From assembly GCA_965644295.1 (NCBI GenBank), contig CBFFRP010000234.1:1-64000 (forward strand): DNA of 64,000 bases, in the 5' to 3' direction. How positions within the stretch are numbered: position 1 is the first letter of the stretch; every line of letters begins with the position of its first letter. The notes below the pieces were generated by a model. That model searched no databases. It was not told the DNA's origin and saw only the letters and a list, made by a program, of their open reading frames with translations. This stretch comes from Paraphysomonas bandaiensis (taxonomy: Eukaryota; Chrysophyceae). This document shows positions 10,519-21,421 of this stretch, one piece after another. The translations under genes and the position numbers were made by a program.

Positions 10519-11901
10519 TTAAGCAAAGCTGCTCTGCCTGACCTGTGTCATAGAAAACCCACCGGTGGATCCATAGTTAGCTGCGTCCTCTCTGCGTGGA
10601 GATCGCGGGGATTTTTTCGATCGGGGACTCATGAATGGTGACATAGTAGAAAGATAAATCTGCGGCTCCGCTCCTTCAGTCGCCAGGGCACGGATGTCTC
10701 TTTCTGCTTCATCATATTCCTCGGAGAAGTCCAAAAAGCAGTCAAGGAGCCCGCCGGTTAGTTTGATGGATCCAGCATTTGGCGCATTGTATACAGCTGT
10801 ACCGTAAAGGAGAACCATCATTCCTGCTAACTGCATCCAGCTCCATACCGTCCAGCTCTCGCCAAAGCTGGTGGTGATGAGATAGTAGATGAAGAGGTCA
10901 GTTCCCCACACAGTGATGGGGCGGAAGTTGTCGAGGATGGCGTGCCATACAGAGTTCAACATGAAGGTTACCAGACAGGCGAGCATGTTATACAAAAATA
11001 TGGAGAGGAAGTACAGTAAAAACATCCACTGAATAGCGGGGGAGTTCTGAACCATGACAATAGTATTAAATGGGTTCTCATAAGAACCATGATCAGGTCC
11101 GGGGCAAAAATATGCGATAGGATACAAGACCGTCACGCATACAAGGGTTCCCCAAAGCCCCTCCATACCAATAAGTAGCAAAGGCGGAGCAGCTATTTCC
11201 ATGGACATCACACGCTCTTCGAATGCGTACTGTAAGCTCTGTACGAGTGCTCCCATAAGAATTAAAATCACGCCAGTAAGAGGATGGTTATCCGTTGACT
11301 CGTCTGGAGAGGATGCATCAGTCGAAAACATCGCAGTCATGCCAACAAGAATGATTGACACTACGTTCCAGAAAACTCCAATCCACATAAATGTACGGAG
11401 CTTATCTTGTAGAACAAAGTGTTTCAATATTGCCACAAAAACGATCGCACCACCGCGAAGCATTTGGTAAATGCTAACATTTACGTATCTCAGGCCAAAC
11501 ATACACAGGGCAGTAGCTACAAGATCAAACAGTGCAGGAATTATGAGAACAAAGTACATCCACATCGGAATACTCTGTTGCTGAGCCTCTTGCCCCTGCC
11601 CATTATCAATGGCGCTATATCCTTTCTTGGCATGGTTATATCCAGGAAACGGAATTTTGAATGCCAGCACTGCAAAATGCATCCCCAGTGCGCCCAACAT
11701 CCCCACAAACATTCCAAACGTCTGAAACAGTGGAAAAGAGAACTTCTCCATTTCTCCTGTGATGCCAACAGATTGCATGTCAAGTAGCACTTTGGATGTG
11801 AGGGAACAGCCTGTCCCTGCGACCAAAGCGGCCACGAACACAATTAACTCCGGGATTCCGCATGTTGACGCGTGTCCCCCTGCCATTTCAAGAATACACA
11901 C
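10519..11901 (-). CDS. SLC35F6-like drug/metabolite-superfamily transporter
   Basis: Single exon, 460 residues, about ten hydrophobic helices. The best landmark is ALFDLVATALCMFGLRYVNVSIYQMLRGGAIVF, diagnostic for the SLC35F/C2orf18 branch of nucleotide-sugar-transporter-like proteins, with a second-half repeat around YAFEERVMS and MLNSVWHAILDNFRPITVWG. Between helices 2 and 3 is a short Gln-rich loop. The C-terminal ~85 residues are cytosolic, Ser/Pro/Arg-rich (SPFMSPRSKKSPRSPRR), and look like a phosphorylation target. In animals SLC35F6 is lysosomal/mitochondrial and of uncertain substrate, so no substrate is claimed. Divergent from the coiled-coil gene at 12472; a (TATAG)n tract lies ~130 bp upstream of the start. 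Confidence 0.85.
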   Translation of the reverse strand: MCILEMAGGHASTCGIPELIVFVAALVAGTGCSLTSKVLLDMQSVGITGEMEKFSFPLFQTFGMFVGMLGALGMHFAVLAFKIPFPGYNHAKKGYSAIDNGQGQEAQQQSIPMWMYFVLIIPALFDLVATALCMFGLRYVNVSIYQMLRGGAIVFVAILKHFVLQDKLRTFMWIGVFWNVVSIILVGMTAMFSTDASSPDESTDNHPLTGVILILMGALVQSLQYAFEERVMSMEIAAPPLLLIGMEGLWGTLVCVTVLYPIAYFCPGPDHGSYENPFNTIVMVQNSPAIQWMFLLYFLSIFLYNMLACLVTFMLNSVWHAILDNFRPITVWGTDLFIYYLITTSFGESWTVWSWMQLAGMMVLLYGTAVYNAPNAGSIKLTGGLLDCFLDFSEEYDEAERDIRALATEGAEPQIYLSTMSPFMSPRSKKSPRSPRREDAANYGSTGGFSMTQVRQSSFA

Positions 11902-12028
11902 TAGTAGTAAGGATACGGAATATTTGTGCCACGACCAAGCAAAAGTAACTGCTCTGCAGGTTTGCTATATGATACGAATGCAATGAATAGTGATGTCTGA
12001 CTGCAATGCACTGCATACCACATACCGT

Positions 12029-12060
12029 ATAGTAGTATAGTATAGTATAGTATAGTATAC
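12029..12060. repeat. short (TATAG)n microsatellite
   Basis: Pentanucleotide tract TATAG repeated about six times in the 570-bp gap between the divergent SLC35F6-like and coiled-coil genes. Confidence 0.8.
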
Positions 12061-12471
12061 CATATACATCCACTGCTGCTGAGGCTGTCTGTGATCTTTT
12101 CAACTGGGGCGTGTGGGAAAGACAGGCATCTGTTTCCATCCAAATCCATCAGGCAGTTTACACGGGTAGTTTTAACGTATCTTCATATTCAAACGGGCAG
12201 TTATTGGCGATATTATACGGTACTGTATATGCCAACATACGGAGTCGTTGTGTTTGCTGCTGCTCTGTCGATACATATGCATGCATGTGTAAGTTGAAAG
12301 CAGGTGTCCAGGTGAACCCATCTATCTCTCGGCTTACAATAGCGCTCATCTTAATCATTTATTGTTGCATTGAGTAAACTCATAGTGTTAGTTTGGTTCT
12401 CTTTTAATGTTTGATTGCCAGTAATATCTATACAGACACATATCTATAGCTGCATATACACTCACAGCAGT

Positions 12472-15147
12472 ATGAAGAGTGAGACAAACTATTACCCTGG
12501 CTGCCATGTCAGCTCTGCAGGGAAGCGCAAACCGCACCAGATTTGTGAACACCTGAAAGAAATGCTCGAAACGAGAGCCACATGCGAAAACTTACACAGA
12601 GAGTTAGATCGCAGAGAGAACCGAAACGACAACTTAATGAAAGAACTGCAAACAGTGCGACAGGCACAGAAAGATACCCAGGTATTTTAACATAGTATCT
12701 TTCTATTTCAATATAAGTGTGTTTGTAGAGAGAATTGCAAATCTTGAAAGGAATGTTTGATAAAGTAAGTTTGGAGAGAAGACAGCTCTCTGCTGAGCTT
12801 GCAGAAAGCAAGGAATATGGATACAAACTTGAAATCCAAGTGTCACGAATGCAGAATTCAACGCAACTGATATCAGATATATCTAGCACTCGCACTGAGG
12901 CCGACCAATTACGATTGGAACTAGATAAGCGAGTACTTGAATTAGATAGACTAAAAGAAAAATGCCGGAGCAGTGAAAAGGAAATTGAAACGCTTAATCG
13001 CTCTCTCGATTCGTGCGTATTCTATCAGGTACCAGTACTACTTAGATCACTAATATATTGGTTTATATGCTAATTTTTAGGGTTCTAAAAATCAAACCCG
13101 TCACGAGATTAGTGGTGGTATATCTGGCGAAAAGATGAGAAACATTTATTATGAACTTGGAAAACGACAGGCGGAGATCCATGCACTTTCCTTGTCCCTA
13201 AGTGAAGTATGCACTATAAAAGATTGTAATATCAGTGCGCTTATTTATTTTGTGGTTATTAGGCAAACAAGGAGCTTGCCACACTACGTGAGGATAACGA
13301 AATGCTTTCAATGAGTTTACAAGGTGCACAAGGAGATCTCACTGAGATTCGGAGCAACGAACAACGCCTGCTGCAGCAAACTCTTCGCGATGGTGACACT
13401 CTTGGTAAGGACTTGTTGTCAGCTGTGTATACTATATTGTCATAGTATATTAGGGGCAATTACAGCTGAGCGGGATAGTGCTCTGGAGGACTGCGAGCGC
13501 CTGCAAAAAGAAGTAGAGAAACTCTCGGAGGAGATAGAGCGAAGCCGTTTATCAGAGTCCCACAAGCGGCGAGAGCAGGAAGTGCAGGTTGAGGCACTTG
13601 GGGATGCTGTGATATCTTTAGAAGAAGAAAACAGAGCACTTAAAGATCGTTTAGAGTCCCTTCATCTCTCGCTTAGGCATAGAGAGAGTGTACAGGCACT
13701 AACTGAACAGAGATTGAAGGCTGAGTCCGATAGATTGGAGGAGGAGAAAAAGCGACTAGAGAACTCAGCTGAGGCAGAAGAAGTTTCTAAGAAACAACTT
13801 GACTTCTTGAAAACCAACTTGAACAACGCGCTAGAAGCTAACGACGCACTAGCAAGAGATAGTAGAGAGGCTGCTGCTGCCCATAGAGAAGCCCTGAGGG
13901 CTGCTGTTAGTCGCGGAGACAGGTTTGAACAACGGTGCGATTCACTGGAAAGTGAATTGAAGGCACTTCGAAAGGAGCTTGATGTCGTCATGGGAGAGAG
14001 AGAGGAGGCCGCAGGGGCTTTAAGAAGAGCCATTACAACCGCAAGGGGCCTAACTGTACGTGTTTCAGAAGAACAGGCACGACGTGAGGAGGCAGAACGT
14101 AAGCTCCAAGAGGGACAGCAGAAGATGAGTGAACTGCTTAGGGTCAAGGAGCAAGTGTCTTATGCCGTACTGGACGCATTGCACAGAGAGCGGGTCATGC
14201 AGAATTCATCTAGCAGCAAGTCGCCTGGACGAACATCCAGTGGCGAGGAGACAGTGACAGAAGCGTCGAAAAATTATTCAGTTGCCGTCGATGACAAGCG
14301 AACGGCTCATGAGCACTGGCGTTATTTTACAAGCACATACAAACCACACCCTCCTGCATTACCCACGTCCGGGAGTGCAAATAATACCCCGGTAGCACGG
14401 TCACCATTATATCGGGAGGTTCCTCCTACTGCGACTAGTGATTTAGGTCGTATCGGTGTTGGCCAAAAGAGGCCTGAGCCATCGCCATTCAAGTCAGATG
14501 CTGAGCATGCAAGAGCACTTATGGAAGGCGCAGGGACTGGATCCATCAGAGAGAATCTTATAGGAGATTTAAAACGGTAAGAATTGTGTATAATTTTGAG
14601 CATGACCTGAACATCATACTTGTACTTGCGTCAATGCTATAGGTGATGTGGAATATATTTTTTCTTGAAATGCATTAATTATACGTTACAATAGCCTGAA
14701 ACAAGAAGTGGATTTGCTCGATCAGGAATCGAAGTCTGGTACTCTTAAGGGTGAGAAGCGATACAACAGCAGCAGCGAGTCAGGAGCTTCCACACCACAG
14801 CATCTAGGACGAGATGACAGGAGTACTTCGAGTAGTAATAGTAGTACATCAGACACAAGGCGATCGCACCCAAGCACTCCAGGTTAGTCGTATAATTGTG
14901 TCAGCTTTTAGACGCGGAAATAGCCATCCTTGTGTTGTGGTATTTGTATGCAACTGTTTATATCTTTGACGTCTATGTATCAGCTACAGCAGATTCCGTG
15001 AAGCATATCGCCGAAACTAATGCCAGTGATCCATCTGGACCCCACTCCCTCTTCGATCTTATGTCTCTTGACCCAAGAGTGGCTTTTGCGAACTCTGCAC
15101 CAACAACTCCATCCAAGCCTGAAAGTGATGATCGCATTAGTTCTTGA
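12472..15147 (+). CDS. coiled-coil protein, function unknown
   Basis: Seven exons: 12472-12681, 12729-13028, 13081-13206, 13263-13404, 13454-14576, 14695-14882 and 14990-15147 (14984 is a possible alternative acceptor). All junctions are GT-AG and phases match. Product ~750 residues, start MKSETNYYPGC. Residues ~15-520 are almost continuous heptad-rich coiled coil (for example LEEENRALKDRLESLHLSLR), rich in Glu, Lys, Leu and Arg. The last ~200 residues are low-complexity Ser/Thr/Pro (SSSKSPGRTSSGEE, STSSSNSSTS), probably disordered and phosphorylated. No motor, kinase or membrane segment. It could be a centrosomal, ciliary or cytoskeletal scaffold, but this is inference from shape only. A poly(A)-like AATAAA lies near 15298. 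Confidence 0.8.
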
Positions 15148-16367
15148 GATGTATTCAGAAGGGTTGATTCTCTTTGAGCGCTGCTGGCATGGGTTTTTGC
15201 ATCACTATCCATGCAGTGAAATGACTGTATGGAAGTGACTGTGCAGTAATTGTTGTGAAACTGTGTGTAATTGTTACTTATAACAATGGTCATATGTAAT
15301 AAATATTCAAATGGTGTCTATTTATTTTCTCGTACATGTATTCGAGTGCATTGTATATTCGTTCATTATAGCATCTGTAAATGGGCAATTTGGGGAAATA
15401 TTATGAACACCAACATATTGAGGCCGTACATGCAATAAATATATGTCGCACTCAATATATGTGACGTATATTTTGACTAAACCTTATCAGAAGTCGACAT
15501 GTTAAGATGGTTTAAGTTTAATTCACTGAGCGTAATGTACACTCAATGCTTGAATAATCAATCAATCTCACCTATCACTCATTGTCATTCGCCAAATTCA
15601 TGTTATCTCAACTACTAATCAGTTTCATACAATATTATATATGCCTATCATCTCAATAGTTCATGTAATACTGTTACTCAGTACTGTATTCTTCAGGTAA
15701 TGGTCATAATTCAAATATCTTAGAACCACAGCTTCAATTGCTCCCAAACAACAAAACGTAACAAATTTGTATATGTTGTACTTATGTTATATATATTTTA
15801 CCTGTATCTGCCCAACAAAAAAAGTAGGATATCAGAGTTAAGCACTAAGTTAGCTCTGACTTCACTTATTGTTAATAATAAGATATTCACTAATATCTAT
15901 ATCTGGCTGTTTTTTGTATAATATTCATGTTGACGAATTCCAACACAATGTATTCAATATTCACTTATTTACTCAGTTTTTGTTTTGGAGGTTGGTGGAG
16001 ATGTTGAATTGCAGTACTTACTGTAGCGGGCATATATATAACTAGCAGCTGTGCAGTTACTGCACCAATCTGTAGAGACTGCTAATGATCTAGTGAAGGT
16101 GACGAAAAAATATTGAATATTACTGCTAATTGGCATTGCTTTCTAGACACGTATCCCGTGGGTAAAGGTATGTTTTCGTTACTGGTCTAATATTTAAGTC
16201 CGTTTGTCAATCAGTTAGCTAGCGCATATCATAACATGCCACCATTGTACCGAAACTAATAAAGGTGTGGATCTAACACAAGTGTAAGCGTTACCACGCT
16301 ACTACTATACTACTATATAGAATATAGGTTCCATTCAATTGAAAAACAGAGCAAAAACGACTCTTGA
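15148..16367. other. convergent intergenic region with a dispersed repeat
   Basis: AT-rich gap between two 3' ends. At about 15825-15905 a segment starting GTAGGATATCAGAGTTAAGC is closely repeated at 22858-22945. No open frame of interest. Confidence 0.5.
15825..15905 (+). repeat. dispersed ~80-bp repeat, copy 1
   Basis: GTAGGATATCAGAGTTAAGC, then CACTAA, TTAG, TCTGACTT and an AATAATAAG.CATTCACTA-like tail. It matches 22858-22945 with a few substitutions, in the same orientation. Possibly the tail of a retroelement or a small MITE. Confidence 0.6.
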
Positions 16368-17105
16368 TTACAACTCGCCACATTGTTCAATTTCTATATC
16401 CAGTTTAGGCTTATTTCCAGTTCCTAGAGCCACATATCAATTACATGTTATTCGAAACACTTGCACAGTTACCTGCAGGTACATTCTCTATTTTCCTGAC
16501 CACCAAGAGTGAGTCCTCATCAATAACCTGAGCACCATTACGGCATGATACAAAGATAATAGATACAAGTATATGTACCTTCCCGAATACGACATGCTTG
16601 CCGTCTAGCCAATCACACTTCGCACAAGTAATGAAAAACTGACAGCCATTCGTATTCACACCGCTGCAAAAAGTGAGGTCCAAAAATACACAAACTTAAC
16701 TCACAAACCTGTTAGCCATCGATAGAAGACCAGGCCCGGTATGTCGTAAAGTAAAATTTTCATCGGCAAAATGATCCCCATATATGCTCATACGACCAGT
16801 GCCATCATTCTTGAGGAAATCACCGCCTGACACATATAACCACAAGTACGCTGACTACCACGACTGTTACCTTGAATCATAAACCCTTTAATAACACGAT
16901 GAAATTTGCACCCCTTGTATCCTACTGGCAACCCCGATCTACGGTATTCACCCGTACAGAACTGTCTGAAGTTCTCAGCTGTGCGAGGACACACGTCAGC
17001 AAACAGCTCTATTTTAATACGACCCGCTGATGACCCCCCGATAGAAACATCCAAGAACACTACTGGGTTTCCCCTTTCCACTGCATCTGCGATTGCAGGA
17101 TCCAT
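16368..17105 (-). CDS. PPIH: cyclophilin H, U4/U6-snRNP-associated peptidyl-prolyl isomerase
   Basis: Five exons on the minus strand: 17105-16871, 16826-16709, 16663-16579, 16527-16473 and 16423-16368; total 549 nt, 182 residues against 177 in human PPIH. All introns are 45-50 nt and GT-AG. The order of motifs is that of cyclophilin [112 protein letters not shown], ending CGEL. The catalytic Arg (FHR), Phe and Gln (MIQGGDF), and the Trp and His of [10 protein letters not shown] are present. In other eukaryotes it binds the PRPF4/PRPF3 tri-snRNP complex and assists spliceosome assembly, consistent with this intron-rich genome. A long tetranucleotide array starts 55 bp upstream of its ATG. Confidence 0.95.
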
Positions 17106-17160
17106 GTTGAGGTCTTTCTTTTAGGAATTAAGGTTCCTTTGAGAATAACCATACAACAAA

Positions 17161-17724
17161 CATACACACATACATACATACATACATACATACATACATA
17201 CATAAATACATACATACATACATACATACATACATACATACATACATACATACATACATACATACATACATACATACATACATACATACATACATACATA
17301 CATACATACATACATACATACATACATACATACATACATACATACATACATACATACATACATACATACATACATACATACATACATACATACATACATA
17401 CATACATACATACATACATACATACATACATACATACATACATACATACATACATACATACATACATACATACATACATACATACATACATACATACATA
17501 CATACATACATACATACATACATACACATACATACATACATACATACATACATACATACATACATACATACATACATACATACATACATACATACATACA
17601 TACATACATACATACATACATACATACATACATACATACATACATACATACATACATACATACATACATACATACATACATACATACATACATACATACA
17701 TACATACATACATACATACATACA

Positions 17725-17752
<28 letters not shown>
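17161..17752. repeat. tetranucleotide microsatellite (CATA)n, ~148 units
   Basis: Nearly pure CATA repeat of about 592 bp with only three visible blemishes: CACA at the start, CATAAATA near 17201 and CATACACATA near 17521. It fills most of the 727-bp divergent promoter gap between PPIH and the 5-phosphatase gene. It is open in several frames on both strands, but this is only the arithmetic of a 4-bp repeat. True length may be misassembled. Confidence 0.97.
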
Positions 17753-17760
<8 letters not shown>

Positions 17761-17832
17761 CAGTGGTATTCCCAGCTTTTAACTGTTGTATGTGTATCTG
17801 GTGTCTAAGTAGCCATATATAACTCCACCATC

Positions 17833-19383
17833 ATGACCAAGCCACTCTTCCCTTGGACATGTCTTGTTCTGGCATCTTTGCTATCAGTCCACTGCACTTC
17901 ATCGACCTCCCTCCGCCCCCTTCCCCTCCCTCTGTCTCTCGCATGCGTCACATGGAATCTAGCAGAGAAGAGTCCTCAAGACTCCGACTGCGGCTTCATA
18001 AGAGACCTCAGAGGCAATGATTGTATAGCTGTGGGTGTTCAGGTGCGGTGTTGTGCCTTATAATTGCATTGTATGAGATGAGTCGCGTCAGGAGTGTGAG
18101 AGTATTAAGCCCAGAAGAGAGGAGGGAAGGAGGTCTCGTCTATGGCGCTTGCGTCAGAAGCGATCTGTTGGACGAAACCATGACATCATTGCACATCATC
18201 GGTTTGGTGGAATGCAACTATCAGTATTTGTCAAGACGCATCTTGTTGATGAGGTGTGTAGAGGCAATTGTCAATACATGTGTCACCAGTCCCAATTGCA
18301 GGTCCAGGATGTCCAGGTTATAGATGTGGCGTGTGGGATTGGAAATCTTCTCTCAAATAAGGGTCGGAAGAATAAATGTATTTTTACAAATTATATCTTA
18401 CTGACTGATACACAGGTGCTATAGCTGTGCTCCTTCGGTTGCGGGGTAAGACAATCTGCATTATTAACGCTCACCTTGCGGCGCATCAGAATAATGTAAG
18501 ACCTTGATAAGGTACCTGCTGTTTTTTCCTGATAGGTCCGTGTTTCTCGCAGGTGGAGGCTCGTAATTATGCGTACATTCGCATCAGGGATCGTGTACTT
18601 GAACAAGCAGACCCTCATTGGTTTCAGGATGATGTGTTTCATAAACCTGATCAGCACCACGAGGTGGGAAAGAGATCAGGTGGTAAACGACCTTCATTAC
18701 ACCAGAATGGGATGTGGATGAGGCAGGAAGAATCCAAGGATGAATATGACATGTTCTCCTGTGATGTGGATCACACGATCGATGAACATGACGAGGAGGA
18801 ATGGCCTTTTGACGCGGTCCTCTTTATGGGGGATCTAAATTACCGCATCGACTTACCACGGTACAAAATGGAACGTATGATGCAGGAGCATCAAATGAAC
18901 GAACACGCTGGGCGGAAGAGTCGACCGACGGGGTCCAGTATATACACTGGAATGGTAGTACCAGATACTGTAACTCCTCTCCTACGACGAGTACTTAAAA
19001 AAGACCAGTTGGCTAGGGAGAAGCGAAAAGGCAGAGCGTTCACAGCGTTCTCTGAAGGGCCCATCAATTTCTATCCGACGTATAAATATGATAAAGGCTC
19101 TGGGTTGATTGACAGCAGTGATAAAGCAAGGATACCAGGATGGCCTGATAGGATACTTTATAGAAGTCGGGACTGTCAACCACGTCCCGACCAAGGGAAT
19201 TCTTCCCACAGTGTGGAACCTGGATCTGAGTCCCAATTGACTGTGGATGGGGATTGTCCGGCGTGTAGATTAGATTTGAATTTAGGGAAGTATTACAGTG
19301 TGGACGTTAGGCATGGAGACCACAGACCAGTGGTGGCCGTTTTTGATGTAAATATTTCAGGATGCAAAGCAGTACCAGAATGA
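17833..19383 (+). CDS. inositol polyphosphate 5-phosphatase (IPPc) with signal peptide
   Basis: Five exons: 17833-18042, 18092-18253, 18302-18362, 18416-18495 and 18553-19383; 1,344 nt, 447 residues. The first intron is fixed by the metal-binding motif: joining 18042 to 18092 gives IAVGVQ|ECESIKPRR. Catalytic signatures in order: CVTWNLAEK, GVQECE, FGGMQLSVFV, CGIGNLLSNKGA, INAHLAAHQNN, FMGDLNYRI, FYPTYKYDKGS, IPGWPDRILY and the final GDHRPVVAVF. These are the full set for a Mg2+-dependent 5-phosphatase of phosphoinositides or soluble inositol phosphates. The N-terminus (MTKPLFPWTCLVLASLLSVHC) is a strong signal peptide, unusual for this normally cytosolic family. No SH2, Sac or CAAX is seen. 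Confidence 0.93.
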
Positions 19384-19773
19384 TCTACAACATAGAAAGC
19401 TTAATATTTTTGTGACGTATTCGATTTTTTATCACATTACATCAGTGAGGGCGATACAATGCAATACTATGTAACGATTGACTTGTCGTATCAACGATTT
19501 ATGGTGCTAATCAGTGTTGATGTGTGATCAATTTGCTAGATAGGATTTTTTAATAGATGTAATCAGCTCGTGATATAATGACTTGCACTTTCACCAGTTT
19601 ACATCATGACCTTCAGTCTAAACGTCTTAAATATCCTGTAAACATATGTTATTTAATTTTTTGTATTTTACCAAAGTGAGGTAACGCAGTGTACTACCGA
19701 GAATTATAATTGCTTGTATCTATGCAAACTCCATATACGCTACGCCACGTGTTCCAACAGGAAGGAAATTACA
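19384..19773. other. 3' flank of the 5-phosphatase gene
   Basis: AT-rich, no gene. Ends at the left copy of a 15-bp direct repeat. Confidence 0.5.
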
Positions 19774-21016
19774 ACACTGCCTAGTCTGATTGAAAATCTG
19801 ATTATTAAGAAGCGCAAGCTTGTGCGTTGCCGCGACCAACCTAACAACTCGCGCGACACTATGCATAACATGACTCTCATCTAGTTACTATTGCATGCAC
19901 CGACAAGTGCTCAACTATACAACACGATTTAGTTAGCTACATGGGCATACGACGAGTTGGGTGTTTAAGCCGGATCATACGCTCCTGCCCAATCTACTTG
20001 TCCTAACACAAACAACTTGCGGTCGGTGTCTTCGGCATATGTCTCCTGTATATGCGGCAGATCTTTAGGGCCCTCTTCAAGGTGGTGTTCACAGCAGCAG
20101 GTAGTCTGGAAGGGAGAATAAAGTAGCTATAGCGCCGGGTCCTCCCACGGTCACGAAGCGGTCTCACTGGTGCAATTTTGCACACTGACGCATGAAACAG
20201 ACATCTACCAAAATCTGTTACAAATTCAAGCTGACTCCAATGTCTTCCCTCCATTGTGTGCACTCATCCAGCACATGCATCCACCTTGCACTCTTCTCCC
20301 GAGTGACTTACACTAGTAGGAAACCGTGCACCTTCCGCGCTCGGATGAAAACCTACTAAGCAAGAATAACATAAAAGCACCACAAATGTACCTGACACTG
20401 CTTGGAGAACAGTGCCAGAGCCTTGATATAATCTCAATGACCTGGGTCAGGAGAAACCAAGACTAGGCAGTAGACGTGTGAGAAGACATGACAGGTCTAA
20501 TCACATCATTGCCATTGCCATGCATCCATGAGGAAAGTTTGACGCATTACCTCGGTCATTGGCCGGCCACACAGATACCGAATAATGTGAACTCATACTC
20601 AGCATCAATCACTCAAAGCAAACGCAGGGAGCAAGCAGAATGTTGATATACCTGACATCTGCTGACTTCAGGTGTTTTGAGTTCTTAAGGTGAACATCCC
20701 GGATGCTTAACTTCAGCAGGCAGCCCAATACCCCAGTTACCCTTCTGGTGGGCCCTGTCCCGGATGCCCTTGAGGTGGGCCCATTCCCGGATGCCTGTTT
20801 ATTCGTCAGGGCCCAAAGACGTCTACACAAGTGACACTTATTAGTGTCCCTTGTACCACACAAGCATTTGGCTATGAGTGGGCAGAACAATATATCTGCT
20901 GACTATATAATATGCGGCTCACGTTAGTTTCCCGGAGAAATATCTCCGGTACTTATCCCCCAGAACACCACGAAAAGGTGCGAGTCCGACTTTGTTGAGG
21001 GACACTGCCTAGTCTG
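19774..21016. mobile_element. 1.2-kb insertion bounded by a 15-bp direct repeat
   Basis: ACACTGCCTAGTCTG occurs at 19774-19788 and again at 21002-21016, as expected of a target-site duplication around an inserted element of 1,213 bp (19789-21001). The interior is more GC-rich than the flanks and holds no recognisable transposase; short frames at 20003-20263 and 20609-20890 match nothing known to me. Its right ~390 bp (20611-21001) reappears inverted at 21422-22508. A 15-bp duplication would fit a non-LTR retrotransposon or SINE-like element better than a hAT element. Class not established. Confidence 0.55.
20611..21001 (+). repeat. inverted repeat, arm A
   Basis: Read from 20611 (GCAAACGCAGGGAGCAAGCA) to the end GTTGAGGG, this arm is the diverged reverse complement of 21422-22508. 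Shared blocks include TTGATATACCTGACATCTGC, the GGGCCC..GGATGCC region, TGACACTTATT, GCATTTGGCTATGAGTGGGC and GGAGAAATATCTCCGGTA. Confidence 0.8.
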
Positions 21017-21421
21017 GATATATTAAATAAATTTAGATATTAGCTATATTCTACGCTCACATTTCTCTTTCCGCCTTTGTAAAAGAAGTAATACATTTTT
21101 ATTTAGATTCACTGTTTCACGTATATCCCTTAACGCACGAATACAGCGAAATATCAATAGACTAAATATATTTCCAGACTAAAGATAAAATACACACTGA
21201 CATCAGACTTGGTTGGATGCCTCGTCGCCGGTTGGACAAGACACAGTAATCTATGATTGGTTCCAATGCTCTATTCAACCATGTCTTGGAATAATCTATT
21301 GGGCATTATTCTTCATCATGTATAGTTTATATTTTACCTTCTAACTAATAACATTATATATTATTTCGTTCGAAATATATCTTTCATTGAACACCAAGAC
21401 TAGCTACATATCTTATTTGTT

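Noticed and set aside
10417-10641. A 74-codon plus-strand frame.
   Set aside because: It overlaps the C-terminal tail of the SLC35F6-like gene in antisense and has no family features.
17121-17822. Open frames of 200 or more codons in the CATA arrays encoding Met-Tyr-Val-Cys or Thr-Tyr-Ile-His repeats.
   Set aside because: A 4-bp repeat without a stop triplet is open in every frame it uses; there is no start context, flanking domain or conservation. The same holds at 25087-25555.
18043-18091. Splicing the 5-phosphatase intron at AG 18077 or 18082.
   Set aside because: It would lose the essential Glu of the GxQE motif and shift frame. The AG at 18091 gives GVQECESIKPRR and leaves all downstream motifs in phase.
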